Part shown: positions 63,165-64,000 of the stretch, in pieces
Numbering within the stretch: the first letter of the stretch is position 1
Layout of the letters: every line of letters begins with the position of its first letter
From: an uncultured Bacteroidota bacterium
GTDB taxonomy: Bacteria; Bacteroidota; Bacteroidia; Chitinophagales; Chitinophagaceae
Assembly (NCBI GenBank): GCA_903882805.1
Contig: CAIRYK010000015.1
Coordinates: forward strand, 1-64,000
Reading direction: 5' to 3'
DNA: 64,000 nt
The notes under the pieces: model-generated
The model's input: only the letters and a program-made list of their open reading frames with translations
The model's database searches: none
What the model was told of the DNA's origin: nothing
Position numbers and translations under genes: made by a program

Positions 63165-63866
63165 CTACCCCTGCAATAAAAACACTGCTGGAGCTTTAAC
63201 CAGCACAGGTATTTCCTTACTCCATTCGGCTGCCGATTTTGTTTTTATGTATGCGTCCGGCGCAGTAATGTTTTGAGCTATGCAAATCATGGTCTTGGGG
63301 TTGCATGTCTTGATCAGGTCGGCGAGCATTGGGTTATTCCGGTAGGGCGTCTCTATAAACAACTGTGTTTGCTTTTCTTTTACCGAAATAGCTTCCAGTT
63401 CCTTAATTCGTTTAGCGCGCATGGGGTCTTTTACAGGCAAGTATCCTGTAAATGCAAAACTCTGCCCGTTTAGACCCGATGCCATAAGCGCCAGCAATAA
63501 AGAACTTGGACCTACCAATGGCGATACATGCGCCTGCATTTGTTGCGCTATAGCTATTAGCTCTGCGCCGGGATCGGCAATACCCGGGCATCCCGACTCA
63601 CTCATTATACCCACATTCTTACCTTCCTTTAGCCACTTACGCAGCAGTGCAATGTCGGGCCCGTTATGCTTGTCAATTTCTGAAAACTGTATTTCATCAA
63701 TCACCAATGCCGGGTGCAGCGACCTAAGAAACCTCCGGGCTGTGCGCACATTCTCTACAAAATAATGACGCAACAACGCTGTTTGTGCAGCCACATCGGG
63801 CGACAAGGTATGGTTGGCGCCATCAGCTATCGGCACAGGAATCAGAAAAACAGTTGCTTTGGTCAT
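63165..63866 (-). CDS. SAM-dependent tetrapyrrole-methylase-fold protein (RsmI-like)
   Basis: The 233-residue protein belongs to the tetrapyrrole (corrin/porphyrin) methylase fold, close to RsmI, which methylates C1402 of 16S rRNA on the ribose. It keeps VFLIPVPIADG at the start, SESGCPGIADPGAELI (the SAM-loop) and the VGPSSLLLALMASGLNGQSFAFTGYLP block. It is about 40-50 residues shorter than standard RsmI, so it may be a paralog with a different target. I chose the ATG at 63866; the extension to 63938 has no family similarity. Bases 63867-64000 show nothing else. Confidence 0.83.
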   Translation of the reverse strand: MTKATVFLIPVPIADGANHTLSPDVAAQTALLRHYFVENVRTARRFLRSLHPALVIDEIQFSEIDKHNGPDIALLRKWLKEGKNVGIMSESGCPGIADPGAELIAIAQQMQAHVSPLVGPSSLLLALMASGLNGQSFAFTGYLPVKDPMRAKRIKELEAISVKEKQTQLFIETPYRNNPMLADLIKTCNPKTMICIAQNITAPDAYIKTKSAAEWSKEIPVLVKAPAVFLLQG

Positions 63867-64000
63867 AATCGTCGGGTATGCAGCAAAGCTATAACAACAA
63901 CATGAGTGGAGCCGATTTATTCTGGCGCTGCCAGACAATGATGATTTTTCTACAATTCAAAATGGCAATTTCAAATCGGTTTGTTCATAACGGGGCACGG

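Overview
The window reads as a chromosomal segment of a Bacteroidota bacterium, probably of the Chitinophagales/Sphingobacteriia type. The evidence is: two giant secreted proteins with type IX secretion (T9SS) C-terminal sorting domains; the T9SS component PorQ; several lipoproteins with Bacteroidota-style lipoboxes; almost no Shine-Dalgarno sequences; and repeated matches to the Bacteroidota sigma promoter (TTTG or TTG, 19-21 bp, TAnnTTTG). I see no rRNA or tRNA gene, insertion sequence or prophage.

Region 1-5.5 kb is a minimal type II-C CRISPR-Cas locus on the minus strand (cas9-cas1-cas2). The end of a CRISPR array lies at the left edge and is transcribed toward cas2. A tracrRNA is encoded divergently just upstream of cas9; its anti-repeat matches the array repeat over 13 nt. 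cas9 is clearly more AT-rich than cas1 and cas2. Region 5.5-21 kb is mostly housekeeping: tRNA modification and quality control (mnmE, dtd, tadA), a Rieske protein, a di-heme peroxidase, PhzF, HAD, prfC, a peroxiredoxin, a DEAD-box helicase, a glycosyltransferase and ribBA. It is interspersed with three genes of a YD-type repeat family.

Region 21-33.7 kb is accessory and envelope related. It holds a 2.1-kDa-residue-scale (about 2100 residue) T9SS metallophosphoesterase with eight 89-residue repeats, a large di-heme peroxidase, a GT2 enzyme fused to a degenerate sugar-phosphate-transferase-like module, lipoproteins, and a DoxX/MauE-thioredoxin membrane protein. Region 33.7-39.3 kb is an AT-rich block with a two-component system and a fused membrane/spermidine-synthase-like protein. 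Region 39.5-44.4 kb holds fabI, porQ, a GNAT protein, an RDD protein and sdaA. Region 44.5-52.2 kb is one 2557-residue PKD plus Big_2 repeat adhesin-like T9SS cargo.

Region 52.7-64 kb holds a double-OmpA protein, the YhhQ transporter, and an ECF sigma factor followed by a 962-residue protein. That protein joins an anti-sigma-like cytosolic head, one membrane helix, a roughly 670-residue Asn/Thr/Ala-rich linker and an outer-membrane beta-barrel, which makes it the most unusual candidate system here. The window ends with an RlmK-type methyltransferase, an SRPBCC protein, a hydrolase-GT2 operon and an RsmI-like methylase. Many gene ends carry perfect hairpins that look like intrinsic terminators, and several genes appear to start at TTG.
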